Source: Thermoplasmata archaeon (lineage in GTDB: Archaea; Thermoplasmatota; Thermoplasmata; Lutacidiplasmatales; UBA184). Taken from it: DNA of 19,299 nucleotides. Numbering within the stretch: the stretch's first letter is position 1; each line of letters starts with the position of its first letter. Where the stretch lies: the NCBI GenBank assembly GCA_030039715.1, contig JASHVA010000158.1:1-19299 (forward strand), read 5' to 3'. Under the pieces are notes generated by a model that did no database searches, was not told where the DNA came from, and worked only from the letters and a program-made list of their open reading frames with translations. Shown in pieces: positions 1 through 5,863 of the stretch. A program made the position numbers and the translations under genes.

Positions 1-183
1 CTCTCGATTGCTTTCCCAATAGATTGTGTTACAGAAGCTGTGGCGTTCCACCTCGCTACTATCCCCGCAGATCAAACCGGGCTCGCGAGCAAGTCCGACC
101 TCTCACCCGACAGCCCAAAGCTGGCCCCGGCACACGCTCCGGACCCTGCGCCTCCAGATACGGGACCCGCACCCTCGCGGTGA
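1..183 (+). CDS. Possible C-terminal end of a truncated protein with a Pro/Ala/Asp-rich tail
   Basis: Plus frame 1 is open from the left edge to a TGA at 181-183, giving about 60 residues with no start inside the window. The first 22 or so residues (LSIAFPIDCVTEAVAFHLAT and following) look like ordinary folded protein. The rest, from about residue 30, is a low-complexity tail of Pro, Ala, Asp and Ser ending in PPDTGPAPSR. Competing frames over the same bases look less protein-like. I do not recognise a family. The first 60 bases are less GC-rich than the rest of the window. If real, the gene converges on the methyltransferase at 335-1180. Confidence is low because only the last part is visible. 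Confidence 0.33.
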   Translation, partial: LSIAFPIDCVTEAVAFHLATIPADQTGLASKSDLSPDSPKLAPAHAPDPAPPDTGPAPSR

Positions 184-334
184 TTCAAAGAATGTGAAAT
201 CAGATACGGGATTCTGAAAACGATTGATTGATGAAGCGTCGATTCGATTTCAAAGCCCCGTAGCACGGCTTTCGGACGCCGATGCTTGGCGAAGACCGAC
301 CTACCGCCGGGCCGACGCGATGAGCCGCCGTCTC
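184..334. other. Non-coding gap between possible convergent genes
   Basis: I see no convincing gene here. The stretch is comparatively AT-rich. It contains the second copy of an 11-bp direct repeat (CAGATACGGGA at 155-165 and 201-211) and a short hairpin at 252-272. Together with 1-183, the left 334 bases hold no gene that I can identify by function. Confidence 0.5.
252..272 (-). terminator. Hairpin downstream of the methyltransferase gene
   Basis: AAAGCC at 252-257 pairs with GGCTTT at 267-272 around a 9-base loop, 63 nt past the minus-strand stop at 335. No strong T-run follows on the minus strand, so its role as a terminator is a guess from position. Confidence 0.25.
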
Positions 335-1180
335 TTAGAACTCGTACCGCACGAACCGAATCAGTCGTCGCATCGACGGGACCAGCCATGGGATCCCGTA
401 CTCGAGTCGAACTCCGAAGGGGAGATACCGGGAGGCCAGGACGGAGTGGGCCTCGACCCGCCGCAGTCGCGGATCGATCGCGTCGATCTGCGCCAGATCG
501 TCGACCAACCAGCGCAGAAGCCCGGCGGTGGGGTTCTGACTGCGTGCCCGGCCCAATCGAATGGCGGACGGGCTCATCACGTCAAAGACGATCTCGCCCG
601 ACCGAAGTCGGGCGATGATGCGACGCAGGAGCGACGTGACCTCCTGGGGCGCGAGGTACCCCAGGACGCCGTCCGCCACTGCGATCGCTGGCCGATCGCC
701 CGGAACCCCCGAAAGCCAGTCCGCGTCCGTCAGCGACCCGGCGAGCATCCGATACTCTTCGGTCTCCGAGAAGAACCTCTTCCGAACGTCGATGACCTCC
801 GGGAAGTCGATGTCGAACCAGGACACCGGAGCCGGTGGAGCGAGTCGAGCGACGCGGGTATCCAGCCCGCACCCGAGGTTCAGCACCGTCGCGTTGGAGT
901 GACGCACTAGGAACCCACGCACCCACTCGTCCAGCTGGCGCGCACGGACCGCGAGCATCCGGGTCCGGGTCTTCCCCGACGCCCCCAGGCGCTCGAAGTT
1001 GTAGTCGAGCGACCGCACGATCTCCTCGGCCTTCGCATCGTGGAGGATCGATCGGCGCGAGCGATAGTCCTGCGCCTTGGCATAGAGCGGGATCACGAGG
1101 GTCTCCGGGACGCCGGAGAGATCGAGTCGGGTCCGTGGGGGAGCGGCTTCGGGTGAGCGGCCGGCGGCGGAATCGGCCAT
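335..1180 (-). CDS. LCMT/Ppm1-type class I SAM-dependent methyltransferase
   Basis: This 281-residue protein resembles the leucine carboxyl methyltransferase/Ppm1 (Tcm-type O-methyltransferase) family, which transfers a methyl group from SAM. The visible signature is the SAM motif I VLNLGCGLDTR (residues 99-109), followed by WFDIDFPEV (121-129), whose acidic residues should hold the ribose, and ADGVLGYL (169-176) in the place of the family's 'EGVLxYL'. An Arg-rich segment (70-85) precedes motif I, as in relatives. It starts at ATG 1178-1180, with GGGGGGA just upstream and an AATTC-type box 26 nt upstream. It is transcribed alone; the isochorismatase-like gene lies 99 bp away on the same strand. 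Bacterial relatives often act on polyketides or small carboxylates. The substrate here cannot be read from sequence. Confidence 0.85.
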   Translation of the reverse strand: MADSAAGRSPEAAPPRTRLDLSGVPETLVIPLYAKAQDYRSRRSILHDAKAEEIVRSLDYNFERLGASGKTRTRMLAVRARQLDEWVRGFLVRHSNATVLNLGCGLDTRVARLAPPAPVSWFDIDFPEVIDVRKRFFSETEEYRMLAGSLTDADWLSGVPGDRPAIAVADGVLGYLAPQEVTSLLRRIIARLRSGEIVFDVMSPSAIRLGRARSQNPTAGLLRWLVDDLAQIDAIDPRLRRVEAHSVLASRYLPFGVRLEYGIPWLVPSMRRLIRFVRYEF

Positions 1181-1203
1181 GAGTCCCCCCGGTAGTCACC
1201 GGC

Positions 1204-1209
1204 GAATTC
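1204..1209 (-). promoter_or_regulatory. TATA-like box for the methyltransferase
   Basis: GAATTC is centred 26-27 nt upstream of the ATG at 1180, the spacing that would give a leaderless mRNA. A second AT-rich stretch (TTTATC on the minus strand, 1213-1218) lies about 9 nt further upstream and is an alternative that would leave a short leader. Confidence 0.35.
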
Positions 1210-1279
1210 GGGGATAAAGCGGAAGGTCGGCGACCGGGCAGCGCGACCGGATTCGTTGGGGGACGCGCCGTGGCGGGCG

Positions 1280-1870
1280 CTAAGGGCGTGGCAATCGGGC
1301 GAGGAGCGAAGCGCTCGTCTCGATGTCCGCGAACTCCCGCAGGCTCGCCAGGCCGGCTTGATGCCCTTCGGGGCTCCGCGAGCTTACCGCGTCCTCGACG
1401 ACGATCGGGTGGAAGCCGAGATTGACCGCGTGTCGTGCGGTCCCCAGGATACCGGCCTCGGTCGAGACGCCGGTGAGCACCAGGGCGCCCACTCCGCGGA
1501 AGCGCAGCAACGCTTCGAGCGGAGTCCCTACGAAAAAGCTCGGTGTGGTCTTCGACAGTACCAGGTCGTCGGGATGGGGCGCTAGCTCCGTGACGATCTG
1601 CCACTCGGGGGTCCCCGGGGCCAGACGGAACCCTCCCGGACGCATGCCGCGGCGTTCCATGGACCGGACCATCGCCGGGTTGGCCCACCGTTCGGGTACC
1701 GTGGTGTGCTGACTGAAGACGATGGGTAGGTTCCGCTCCCGGTACGCCGCGAGCAGCGTCGCGATCCGCGGTACGAGCTCCGAGCGATTGAACGCCATCG
1801 CACCGATCGCGTTCTGCATGTCCCAGACGATGAGCGCGGAACGGTCGAGCGGGAGTGGAGAGAGCGCCAT
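1280..1870 (-). CDS. Isochorismatase-fold hydrolase with Gly at the usual Cys position
   Basis: This 196-residue protein has the isochorismatase/cysteine hydrolase fold. It contains LIVWDMQN with Asp17, VLSKTTPSFF with Lys107, and GVSTEAGILGTARHA in the position of the family's nucleophile loop 'GVxTxxCVxxTaRdA'. Asp and Lys of the usual Asp-Lys-Cys triad are present, but the Cys position is Gly140. True isochorismatases (EntB, PhzD) also lack Cys here and hydrolyse a vinyl ether without a covalent thiol intermediate, so this protein is more likely of that type, or inactive, than a nicotinamidase-like amidohydrolase. No Shine-Dalgarno or clear TATA box precedes ATG 1870. It lies 75 bp after the zinc ribbon gene and may be its distal operon partner. 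The substrate is unknown. Confidence 0.85.
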   Translation of the reverse strand: MALSPLPLDRSALIVWDMQNAIGAMAFNRSELVPRIATLLAAYRERNLPIVFSQHTTVPERWANPAMVRSMERRGMRPGGFRLAPGTPEWQIVTELAPHPDDLVLSKTTPSFFVGTPLEALLRFRGVGALVLTGVSTEAGILGTARHAVNLGFHPIVVEDAVSSRSPEGHQAGLASLREFADIETSASLLARLPRP

Positions 1871-1945
1871 GCAGGTCGGAGGAGACTCGGCCTCAAGAGC
1901 ACATCGGGGGGCGACAGTAGGCGGGCTCCCCTCCGCGCCGCGAGC

Positions 1946-2212
1946 TCACCGCGAGGAGGGGTTCGGGTAGACGAACTCGACCCGGCGGCAGGTTGCGCAA
2001 CGAAAGGCGGGAAAAGTAGGGCGGTCGTCGAAGCCGAAGAACGGCAGCGGGGCGAGTTCGGTGAGTTCGCCGGTGGCGGCCGACTCCCAACTGATGGTCG
2101 CGGAGGTCAAGTTGCGAGTGCCCGGCTGGACCCTCCCGCGTTCCATCGTCGTACCGCAGGCGCGGCACTTGGAGCTTGCATCCGAGGGCAGGGGGAGGTC
2201 GGCTTCCGGCAT
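1946..2212 (-). CDS. Small zinc ribbon protein (DUF6487-like)
   Basis: This 88-residue protein has two Cys pairs, CRAC (Cys16, Cys19) near the N terminus and CATC (Cys72, Cys75) near the C terminus, which should bind one zinc ion. The pattern CxxCGxxMxxGxV, then ISW, then a terminal CxxC and an aromatic 'FVYP' end resembles the DUF6487 family, which has no assigned role. The ATG at 2210-2212 begins one base after the stop codon of the TrmB-type regulator (2214-2216), so the two genes are probably co-transcribed and translationally coupled. That spacing suggests a function tied to the regulator, but this is inference. The family call is by recalled motif, not by search. Confidence 0.75.
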   Translation of the reverse strand: MPEADLPLPSDASSKCRACGTTMERGRVQPGTRNLTSATISWESAATGELTELAPLPFFGFDDRPTFPAFRCATCRRVEFVYPNPSSR

Positions 2213-2213
2213 G

Positions 2214-3488
2214 CTAGGCCGGCGTGGCCGTGAACAGGCATCCGCGACTGGCGTGCTTGGTGGGGTCGGGCTTGGAGACCTCCCAGCGCTGGCCGAGCCG
2301 CGTCTCGAGGACCGTGCGCATCAACTGCGGGCACATCACCCGCCCGATCTCGGGCGAATCCGATGTGCACGCAAAGCATCCGGTCACCTGGAGCGTGAGG
2401 GGTCGGTCGCGCACGACCTTCAAGTGGCCCATCGTGTGCGTCTCGTAGTAGGCGCTGAGCGAGCGCCCGACCGCCTCGGGAGTCTCTCCCTCGACCTCCT
2501 CGGCGATCTGGCGACCCAACTGGCGAGCGATCGTCTCGATCAGCTCGGGCAGGCGGAAGTGGAACTCGCGTACGCCGGTCGCCCGCATCCCGAGCTTCGC
2601 GATCTCCTTCAGTCGCTGGAACGGCTCGGTCTCGTTCCCCTGGACGACGGGGATCACGGCCGAAGTCGGATTCTCGAGGTCCACGAACCGGGCATCGGCC
2701 CGCTCTCCCGGCGTCCACAGGCGGCGGTGGTAGTCCCGGGCGAGCTGGACGAACATCGGGGCGCTCGACCACAGGGCGACCTGCTCCTCGCCCGAGCGTC
2801 CGAACCCCGACTCGCCCGACACGTAGACGAGCGCTCCCGTCCGGTCGATGACGACCGACCGGTTCATCACCGGTCCCGCCGAGTGCCGGAGGTCGGCGAA
2901 CGACGCGAGGTGCTTCGCATCGACGAGATTCTGCGGGAACACCTCCGTCACGATGCGCACCTTCACGCCGCGGGCTTGCGCCTCCCGGAGCGCCCGGTCG
3001 GTGCCGGCGTCGATCACGCTCGGCAGGGAGACGCCGCTCGCCGTCAGGAGCACGCGCTGCTCGGCCGTGCCGATCCGCTTCAGCAAGAACCGGTGGATCG
3101 TCTCCCGCCCTTCGAGCACGGCGAACTTTCGCGGGTCGCGGTCGTCGAACTCGGTGCGCGCGTCCTCCCAGTCGGTCAGGATCTTCGTCCGGCCCTGCTC
3201 CAACCGACGCACGTGGTCGGAGGCGTGCCGGATCCAGCGGTCGAGGAGCTCGTCGAGCGGCAGTGCGGCGAACCGCTGGGGCCGACCGCCCGTCGGCCGC
3301 AGGAGCCCGGCCGCCGCGAGCTGCTTGATCTGGCGATACGCCTCGACGCGGCTGACGGCCGAGAGCCGGGCCAGTTCGCTCGCCGTCTGCGGACCGGCCC
3401 GGCAGGCCGCGAGATACACGCGCGCCCCCTTCTCGGGAACACCGTGCTGCCCGAGAAGATCCAGTAGGTCGGAGCCCGGCCGCCCCAC
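2214..3488 (-). CDS. TrmB-type transcriptional regulator with PLD-like and Cys-bearing C-terminal domains
   Basis: The 424 residues fall into three parts. Residues 10-75 form a winged helix-turn-helix (TASELARLSAVSRVEAYR as recognition region), followed by a probable coiled-coil helix (78-110), as in archaeal TrmB regulators. Residues about 120-265 resemble the TrmB effector/PLD-like domain (VLLTASG, VKVRIVTEV, NRSVVIDRTGALVYVS), which in characterised members binds sugars or other ligands. Residues about 290-424 are an extra domain with CFAC (Cys371, Cys374), Cys386 and Cys417 near the end. Its pattern recalls V4R-type small-molecule domains, but that match is weak. The start is GTG 3486-3488, supported by a TTTTAA box 23-28 nt upstream. 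The gene is followed by the zinc ribbon gene after one base. The target genes cannot be told from sequence. Confidence 0.82.
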   Translation of the reverse strand: MGRPGSDLLDLLGQHGVPEKGARVYLAACRAGPQTASELARLSAVSRVEAYRQIKQLAAAGLLRPTGGRPQRFAALPLDELLDRWIRHASDHVRRLEQGRTKILTDWEDARTEFDDRDPRKFAVLEGRETIHRFLLKRIGTAEQRVLLTASGVSLPSVIDAGTDRALREAQARGVKVRIVTEVFPQNLVDAKHLASFADLRHSAGPVMNRSVVIDRTGALVYVSGESGFGRSGEEQVALWSSAPMFVQLARDYHRRLWTPGERADARFVDLENPTSAVIPVVQGNETEPFQRLKEIAKLGMRATGVREFHFRLPELIETIARQLGRQIAEEVEGETPEAVGRSLSAYYETHTMGHLKVVRDRPLTLQVTGCFACTSDSPEIGRVMCPQLMRTVLETRLGQRWEVSKPDPTKHASRGCLFTATPA

Positions 3489-3510
3489 GCCACGACGAGC
3501 CGACGCCGGG

Positions 3511-3516
3511 TTAAAA
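3511..3516 (-). promoter_or_regulatory. TATA box for the TrmB-type regulator
   Basis: TTTTAA on the minus strand is centred about 26 nt upstream of the GTG at 3488. This predicts transcription starting at or next to the start codon (leaderless mRNA) and supports that GTG over any other start. The gap to the uS2 stop codon is only 54 bp. Confidence 0.55.
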
Positions 3517-3526
3517 CGGTGCCCGA

Positions 3527-3544
3527 GACGGCCTCATCGCCGTC
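3527..3544 (-). terminator. Hairpin at the uS2 stop codon
   Basis: GACGGC (3527-3532) and GCCGTC (3539-3544) form a 6-bp stem with a 6-base loop that overlaps the uS2 stop codon (3543-3545). On the minus strand it is followed about 11 nt later by TTTT, which is also part of the next gene's TATA box. It may end the mutase-to-uS2 transcript. Confidence 0.4.
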
Positions 3545-4199
3545 AGAGCGCGGCCTGGAAGTCCTCGATCGTGAGCGCGTACGGGACGTCCGCACCGCCG
3601 GCCCGTCCCTTCAGGACCTCGCGGGCGAGGAGCCAATAGACGGTCGCGAGCGCGACGCGACCCTTATTGTTCGCGGGGATCACGAGGTCGACGTTCCGCG
3701 TCTCGTTGTTGACGTCGCACAGGCCGACGACCGGGATCCCGATCGACACGGCCTCGCTGAGGGCCTGCTGGTCGGTCGCGGGGTCCGTGACGAGCAGGAC
3801 CTTCGGCTCGAAGTACTCGGCGAGGTTCGGGTTCGTGAGGCAGCCCGGGACGAACCGTTCGGCGAACGAGACCGCCCCGACCGTCTTCGCGAAGACCCGT
3901 ACCGGCTTCTGCCCGTACTGTCGCTGGGAGACCACGAGGATCTTGTCCGCGGGGAACCGATTGAGGAACTGGGCGGCGAACCGGATCCGCCGGTCCGTCT
4001 CCCGGACGTCGAGCACGTGGAGCCCGTCGAACCGCACCTTGTAGACGAACCGGCGCATGCTCGCCGACTTCTGCTGCGTGCCGATGTGGACGCCCGAAGT
4101 GAGGTACGTTTCCTCCGGGATCAGGAGCTCGCCCGGACGGATGTCCTGACCGTCCGTATCGGCGACCCGTTCCTCCGCGATGACCTCGTCGTCGGGCAT
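3543..4199 (-). CDS. rpsB: Small ribosomal subunit protein uS2
   Basis: This is archaeal-type ribosomal protein S2, a component of the 30S subunit. Family signatures include SGVHIGTQ near the start, the middle segment FVPGCLTNPNL, VTDPATDQQALSEA, IPVVGLCDVNNE and IPANNKGRVALATVYWLLAR. The reading frame is open to an ATG at 4241, but I choose ATG 4197-4199 (218 residues). It has an AAGGAT ribosome-binding site 6 nt upstream, and the longer form would overlap the enolase gene by 38 bases. Enolase ends at 4204, four bases upstream, and the enolase-uS2 pair is a known archaeal gene order. The usual further partners (L18e, L13, S9, RpoN, RpoK) are not upstream here. Confidence 0.96.
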   Translation of the reverse strand: MPDDEVIAEERVADTDGQDIRPGELLIPEETYLTSGVHIGTQQKSASMRRFVYKVRFDGLHVLDVRETDRRIRFAAQFLNRFPADKILVVSQRQYGQKPVRVFAKTVGAVSFAERFVPGCLTNPNLAEYFEPKVLLVTDPATDQQALSEAVSIGIPVVGLCDVNNETRNVDLVIPANNKGRVALATVYWLLAREVLKGRAGGADVPYALTIEDFQAAL

Positions 4200-4203
4200 G
4201 ACG

Positions 4204-5418
4204 CTATCCTTGGGTGGCGCGGCGGAGCCGCACGAGTTCATTTAGCTTTGCCACCCGCTCGCCGCCGACCACCCCGCACTTGAGGGCCCGGGCCCCCGTC
4301 CCCAGCGCCACGTGGGCCAGCCATCCCTCGGGCACCTCGCCCGACCGGTGCGAGGTGACCGTGGCGAGACCGCGACCGCGGCAGAAGTCCACGGTCGCCA
4401 GCGTGTCCGTGAGGGTTCCGACCTGGTTGACCTTCACCAGGACTGCGTTCGATGCGGCCAGGGAAGCACCTCGAGCGACGCGGCGAATGTCCGTCGTGTA
4501 GATGTCGTCGCCCACGACCAGGGACCGGTCCCCCACCGCCTTCGTGACCGCGGCGAACTCGTCGAACGCCTCCTCCGCGAGGGGGTCTTCGAGGTACCGG
4601 ATCCCGTACCGGTCCACGAGCTCCGAGACGAAGGCGACCTGGGCGTCCGAGGCGAGCGCTCGGTCCCGGTATCGATACTGACCGTCCCGGAAGAACTCGC
4701 TCGCGGCGAGGTCGATCCCGGGCGTCACCTCGACCTTCAGTTCGTCCCGGACGTGCGCGCACGCTTCGACCAGGAGCTCGAGCGCCTCGACGTTGGTGAG
4801 CGGGGCGACCCAACCGCCCTCGTCTCCCCGACCGAGCGCGATCGTGGGCAGCCGTCGGTGAAGCGTCTCCCCGATCCATCCATGGACGCGCAGCGCGGCG
4901 GCGATCGACCGCTCGGGATCGGGGTCGGTCGCGTACGCGATGAACTCCTGGAACTCGGGCCCGCCGATCGCGTGCACTCCGCCGTTCATGCAGTTCCCGA
5001 CGATCGCCGGATACGACCGGCCGTCGACCCCCGGTCGCGCGAGCACGCTCCACAGCGGCCGGCCGGATTCCTCGCCGAACGCCATGGCGCTCGCGACCGA
5101 GATGGCGGTCGCGGTGTTGCCGCCGATCCGGCCGAAGTTCGGGGTGCCGTCCACCGTGTGCAGCGTCCCATCGACCCGGCGCTGATCGCCGGCATCGAGC
5201 CCCAAGAGCGCCGGCGCGAGCTCGCCGCGGGCCACTCGGACCGCCTCGGCCACGCCGCCCTCCGGGAACGCCCGAACCTCGTGGGTTCCCGTACTGGCCC
5301 CGCTCGGCGCGCCGGCACGGGCGCGAGCGCCCGAATCGAGCACGACGGTCGCCTCGACGGTCGCGCGGCCTCGGCTGTCGAGGAGGGAGGCGACCTCGAC
5401 CGATCGGATCTGGCTCAC
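4204..5418 (-). CDS. eno: Enolase (phosphopyruvate hydratase)
   Basis: This enzyme interconverts 2-phosphoglycerate and phosphoenolpyruvate in glycolysis and gluconeogenesis. At 404 residues it is close to the family's usual length of 410-430. Visible features are LLDSRGRATVE (12-22), the mobile loop GAPSGASTG (36-44), His149 in MNGGVHA, the GDEGG loop with Glu200, metal ligands Asp236 (GIDLAASEF), Glu277 (YLEDPL) and Asp304 (VGDDIY), Lys329 (VKVNQVGTLT) and SHRSGE (356-361). After SHRSGE the common 'TED' is replaced by VPE. The start is GTG 5416-5418 with GGAGG 4 nt upstream. A 38-bp tandem duplication covers this start region. The gene follows the methylmalonyl-CoA epimerase and precedes uS2 by four bases, so all are probably on one transcript. 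Confidence 0.95.
   Translation of the reverse strand: MSQIRSVEVASLLDSRGRATVEATVVLDSGARARAGAPSGASTGTHEVRAFPEGGVAEAVRVARGELAPALLGLDAGDQRRVDGTLHTVDGTPNFGRIGGNTATAISVASAMAFGEESGRPLWSVLARPGVDGRSYPAIVGNCMNGGVHAIGGPEFQEFIAYATDPDPERSIAAALRVHGWIGETLHRRLPTIALGRGDEGGWVAPLTNVEALELLVEACAHVRDELKVEVTPGIDLAASEFFRDGQYRYRDRALASDAQVAFVSELVDRYGIRYLEDPLAEEAFDEFAAVTKAVGDRSLVVGDDIYTTDIRRVARGASLAASNAVLVKVNQVGTLTDTLATVDFCRGRGLATVTSHRSGEVPEGWLAHVALGTGARALKCGVVGGERVAKLNELVRLRRATQG
4206..4211 (-). promoter_or_regulatory. Shine-Dalgarno site that fixes the uS2 start
   Basis: AAGGAT on the minus strand ends 6 nt before ATG 4199 and overlaps the enolase stop codon (4204-4206). It favours the 218-residue start over the upstream ATG at 4241. 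Confidence 0.6.
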
Positions 5419-5477
5419 GGGCCCTCCACGAACTCGACCGATCGGATCTGGCTCACGGGCCCTCCACGAACTCGACC
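5395..5477. repeat. 38-bp tandem direct repeat at the epimerase/enolase junction
   Basis: Two perfect 38-bp copies lie end to end (5395-5432 and 5433-5470), followed by 7 further matching bases (5471-5477). Each copy contains the end of the epimerase coding sequence, a GGAGGG ribosome-binding site and a GTGA stop/start overlap. Because 38 is not a multiple of 3, the upstream start copy is out of frame with enolase. Confidence 0.95.
5415..5456 (-). other. 13-codon mini-ORF upstream of enolase created by the duplication
   Basis: The duplicated enolase start (GTG 5454-5456) reads MSQIRSVEFVEGP and stops at TGA 5415-5417. Its first seven residues equal those of enolase, and its last six equal the epimerase C terminus. 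Its GTG overlaps the epimerase stop, and its stop overlaps the real enolase GTG, both in the form GTGA. It has the same GGAGGG site as enolase, so it is probably translated. Whether it has any role is unknown. Confidence 0.6.
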
Positions 5478-5857
5478 AGAACGCCGCCGAACGTTGACGG
5501 ATGAGCGAAGCCGACCCGACGGCCCCGGGCGCCGGGTCGCGCTCGCTCGTCCACCGTTCGGCCGCCTCGATTCCGGACCTCGGCCAGGGCCGCGTCGACG
5601 CTCGGGACGGCGAAGGCGAGGTGGTGGACCCCCGGGCCCCGACTCTCCAGGAACCGGGCGACCGGGGAGGCGGCGTCCGCCGGCTGGAGGAGCTCGATGT
5701 GGGTCTCGCCGACGGACACGAACGCTACCCGGACCCGATTCGAAGGGACCTCTTCGGGCGCGCTTTCGGGGGCGCCGACCAATGGGCGCCAACGCTCGAT
5801 CGCCTCGGCGAGGTCCGGAACGGCGATCCCGACGTGGTCGAGCTTCAGCGACCTCAC
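5453..5857 (-). CDS. mce: Methylmalonyl-CoA epimerase
   Basis: This 134-residue protein of the vicinal-oxygen-chelate fold interconverts (2R)- and (2S)-methylmalonyl-CoA for the mutase. It matches the family in length and motifs: LDHVGIAVPDL with His8, THIELLQP with a likely ligand at His53, GVHHLAF with His79, FAHPSTFGGVLVEF with Glu129. His8, His79 and Glu129 are the expected metal ligands. The start is GTG 5855-5857, six bases after the mutase stop, with only a short G-run upstream. Adjacency to the mutase large subunit strongly supports the assignment. The stop overlaps a duplicated copy of the enolase start. Confidence 0.92.
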   Translation of the reverse strand: MRSLKLDHVGIAVPDLAEAIERWRPLVGAPESAPEEVPSNRVRVAFVSVGETHIELLQPADAASPVARFLESRGPGVHHLAFAVPSVDAALAEVRNRGGRTVDERARPGARGRRVGFAHPSTFGGVLVEFVEGP

Positions 5858-5863
5858 CCCCGA

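Noticed and set aside
222..240. TTGATGA resembling a C box of a C/D guide RNA
   Set aside because: The first base does not fit the box and no D box or second box pair is found at suitable spacing.
72..389. Minus-strand 105-codon frame overlapping the methyltransferase end
   Set aside because: No family, low-complexity Gly/Ser content, and it overlaps the well-supported gene at 335.
4200..4241. Upstream ATG for uS2 at 4241
   Set aside because: It would overlap enolase and lacks a ribosome-binding site; the ATG at 4199 has AAGGAT at proper spacing.
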